Positions 30,891-31,701 of a stretch of 31,701 bases of DNA are shown here, piece after piece. The stretch is from CAZYIW01 sp964647705 (GTDB lineage Bacteria; Pseudomonadota; Gammaproteobacteria; PS1; Pseudothioglobaceae). A program made the translations under genes and the position numbers. Position 1 is the stretch's first letter, and each line of letters starts with the position of its first letter. The DNA lies in contig CAZYIW010000012.1 of NCBI GenBank assembly GCA_964647705.1, positions 1 to 31,701 on the forward strand. The letters run 5' to 3'. The notes beneath the pieces were generated by a model. That model was not told the DNA's origin. It did no database searches and was given only the letters and a program-made list of their open reading frames with translations.

Positions 30891-31701
30891 ATGTCAAAAG
30901 TTTTAATTCTTCCAGGCGACGGTATTGGTCAAGAAATTGTGGCCCAAGCCGTTAAGGTTATTGATTATCTAAACGATCATGAAAATTTAGGTATGGAGAT
31001 GGTCAACGGCTTGGTTGGTGGCACGGCCTTTGACGAGACTGGCTCGCCTCTACCTCAAGCAACGCTTGATGCAGCTCACGAGTGTGATTCGATTCTACTC
31101 GGTGCTGTGGGTGGTTATGAATGGGAAGCCCTAGAAAGAGACTTACGTCCAGAACGTGGTTTATTGGGTTTGCGTGCAGAGATGGACTTGTTTTCCAATT
31201 TGCGCCCGGCTATCCTGTATCCGCAATTAGCCAGCGCTTCAACTTTAAAAGAAGAAGTGGTATCCGGCTTAGATTTGATGATTGTGCGTGAGCTGGTAGC
31301 TGGCATCTATTTTGGAGAGCCACGTGGCGTGGAACAGCGTGATGGTCAAAAATACGGTTTTAATACCGCCACTTACTATGAGTCTGAAATTGAACGTATC
31401 GGCCACAGCGCATTCCAAATTGCCCAAAAACGCAACAAGCGTGTTTGTTCGGTTGATAAAGCTAACGTTTTAGAAGTGTGTGAATTATGGCGCGACGTAA
31501 TGGAAGAAGTGGCTAAAGATTATCCAGACGTAGAGCTCTCACACATGTATGTGGATAACGCCGCCATGCAATTAGTCAGAGCACCGAAGCAGTTTGATGT
31601 GATGGTAACTTCAAATTTATTTGGCGATGTGCTCTCAGATTGTGCGGCCATGTTGACCGGTTCAATTGGCATGTTGCCCTCAGCCTCACTCAATAAAGAC
31701 G
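30891..31701 (+). CDS. leuB: 3-isopropylmalate dehydrogenase, 5' part
   Basis: 270 complete codons are visible and the frame runs off the window end without a stop. The family is about 355-360 residues, so roughly three quarters is present. Landmarks: SKVLILPGDGIGQEIV at the start, LLGAVGGYEWE, ERGLLGLRAEMDLFSNLRPA (substrate arginines), ELVAGIYFGEPRG, VDKANVLEVCELWRDV (catalytic Lys) and the acidic metal-site region LFGDVLSD. It oxidises and decarboxylates 3-isopropylmalate in leucine synthesis, with NAD+. leuA, leuC and leuD are not upstream, where rubredoxin sits. A TAAAAT at 30855-30860 may be its -10. Confidence 0.96.
   Translation, partial: MSKVLILPGDGIGQEIVAQAVKVIDYLNDHENLGMEMVNGLVGGTAFDETGSPLPQATLDAAHECDSILLGAVGGYEWEALERDLRPERGLLGLRAEMDLFSNLRPAILYPQLASASTLKEEVVSGLDLMIVRELVAGIYFGEPRGVEQRDGQKYGFNTATYYESEIERIGHSAFQIAQKRNKRVCSVDKANVLEVCELWRDVMEEVAKDYPDVELSHMYVDNAAMQLVRAPKQFDVMVTSNLFGDVLSDCAAMLTGSIGMLPSASLNKD

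Noticed and set aside
1..31701. CRISPR arrays, tRNA/rRNA genes, insertion sequences, prophage
   Set aside because: No regularly spaced repeats, cloverleaf signatures, transposase motifs or terminal repeats were seen on either strand by eye; short tRNAs could still be missed without a scan.

Overview
The window looks like chromosome from a low-G+C sulfur-oxidising gammaproteobacterium of the SUP05 / Thioglobaceae / vesicomyid-bathymodiolin symbiont type. I infer this from gene content: a dissimilatory sat plus aprM-aprB-aprA set, a K+-independent H+-pyrophosphatase and PPi-dependent phosphofructokinase pair, and a thiosulfate-carrier-like YedE protein, among ordinary gammaproteobacterial housekeeping genes. 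No similarity search was run, so the lineage is an inference. I see no insertion sequences, tRNA or rRNA genes, CRISPR arrays or phage genes. Genes are densely packed and the longest gene-free stretch is 222 bases (27737-27958).

Layout. 1-290: a small two-helix membrane protein and a bidirectional terminator. 288-1872 (minus): dapD then an ElyC-like DUF218 protein. 2023-3898 (plus): ccoG and a FixH-family protein behind a textbook FNR-type promoter. 3903-4622 (minus): znuC. 4759-12410 (plus): polA, argS and an AddA-type helicase-nuclease. 12417-13025 (minus): thiE, whose 5' end overlaps the start of lptC. 13002-14439 (plus): an enlarged lptC built on three 61-residue repeats, then lptA. 14554-19180 (plus): sat, aprM, aprB, aprA, closed by two tandem terminators. 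19328-21794 (plus): an uncharacterised 116-aa protein, a SlyD-like FKBP, an uncharacterised 124-aa protein and a YeeE/YedE transporter. 21857-27151 (minus): pfp, adk, an unidentified 386-aa protein and hppA. 27260-28363: a YfcE-type phosphoesterase and an SCP2-like protein, divergent from promoters with identical -10 regions. 28409-30481 (minus): cysS and a YrfG-like HAD phosphatase. 30590-31701 (plus): rubredoxin and the 5' part of leuB.

How the genes fit together. AprBA, anchored by AprM, should oxidise sulfite plus AMP to APS; Sat then uses APS plus pyrophosphate to make ATP and sulfate. Pyrophosphate is also the currency of HppA (proton gradient) and Pfp (reversible phosphofructokinase, which can take over the bisphosphatase steps of the Calvin cycle), and Adk balances AMP, ADP and ATP. 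About 13 kb therefore gathers genes of AMP and PPi energetics. The main unexplained items are the small proteins between aprA and yedE, the 386-aa protein between adk and hppA, the LptC repeat expansion, and several symmetric intergenic elements.
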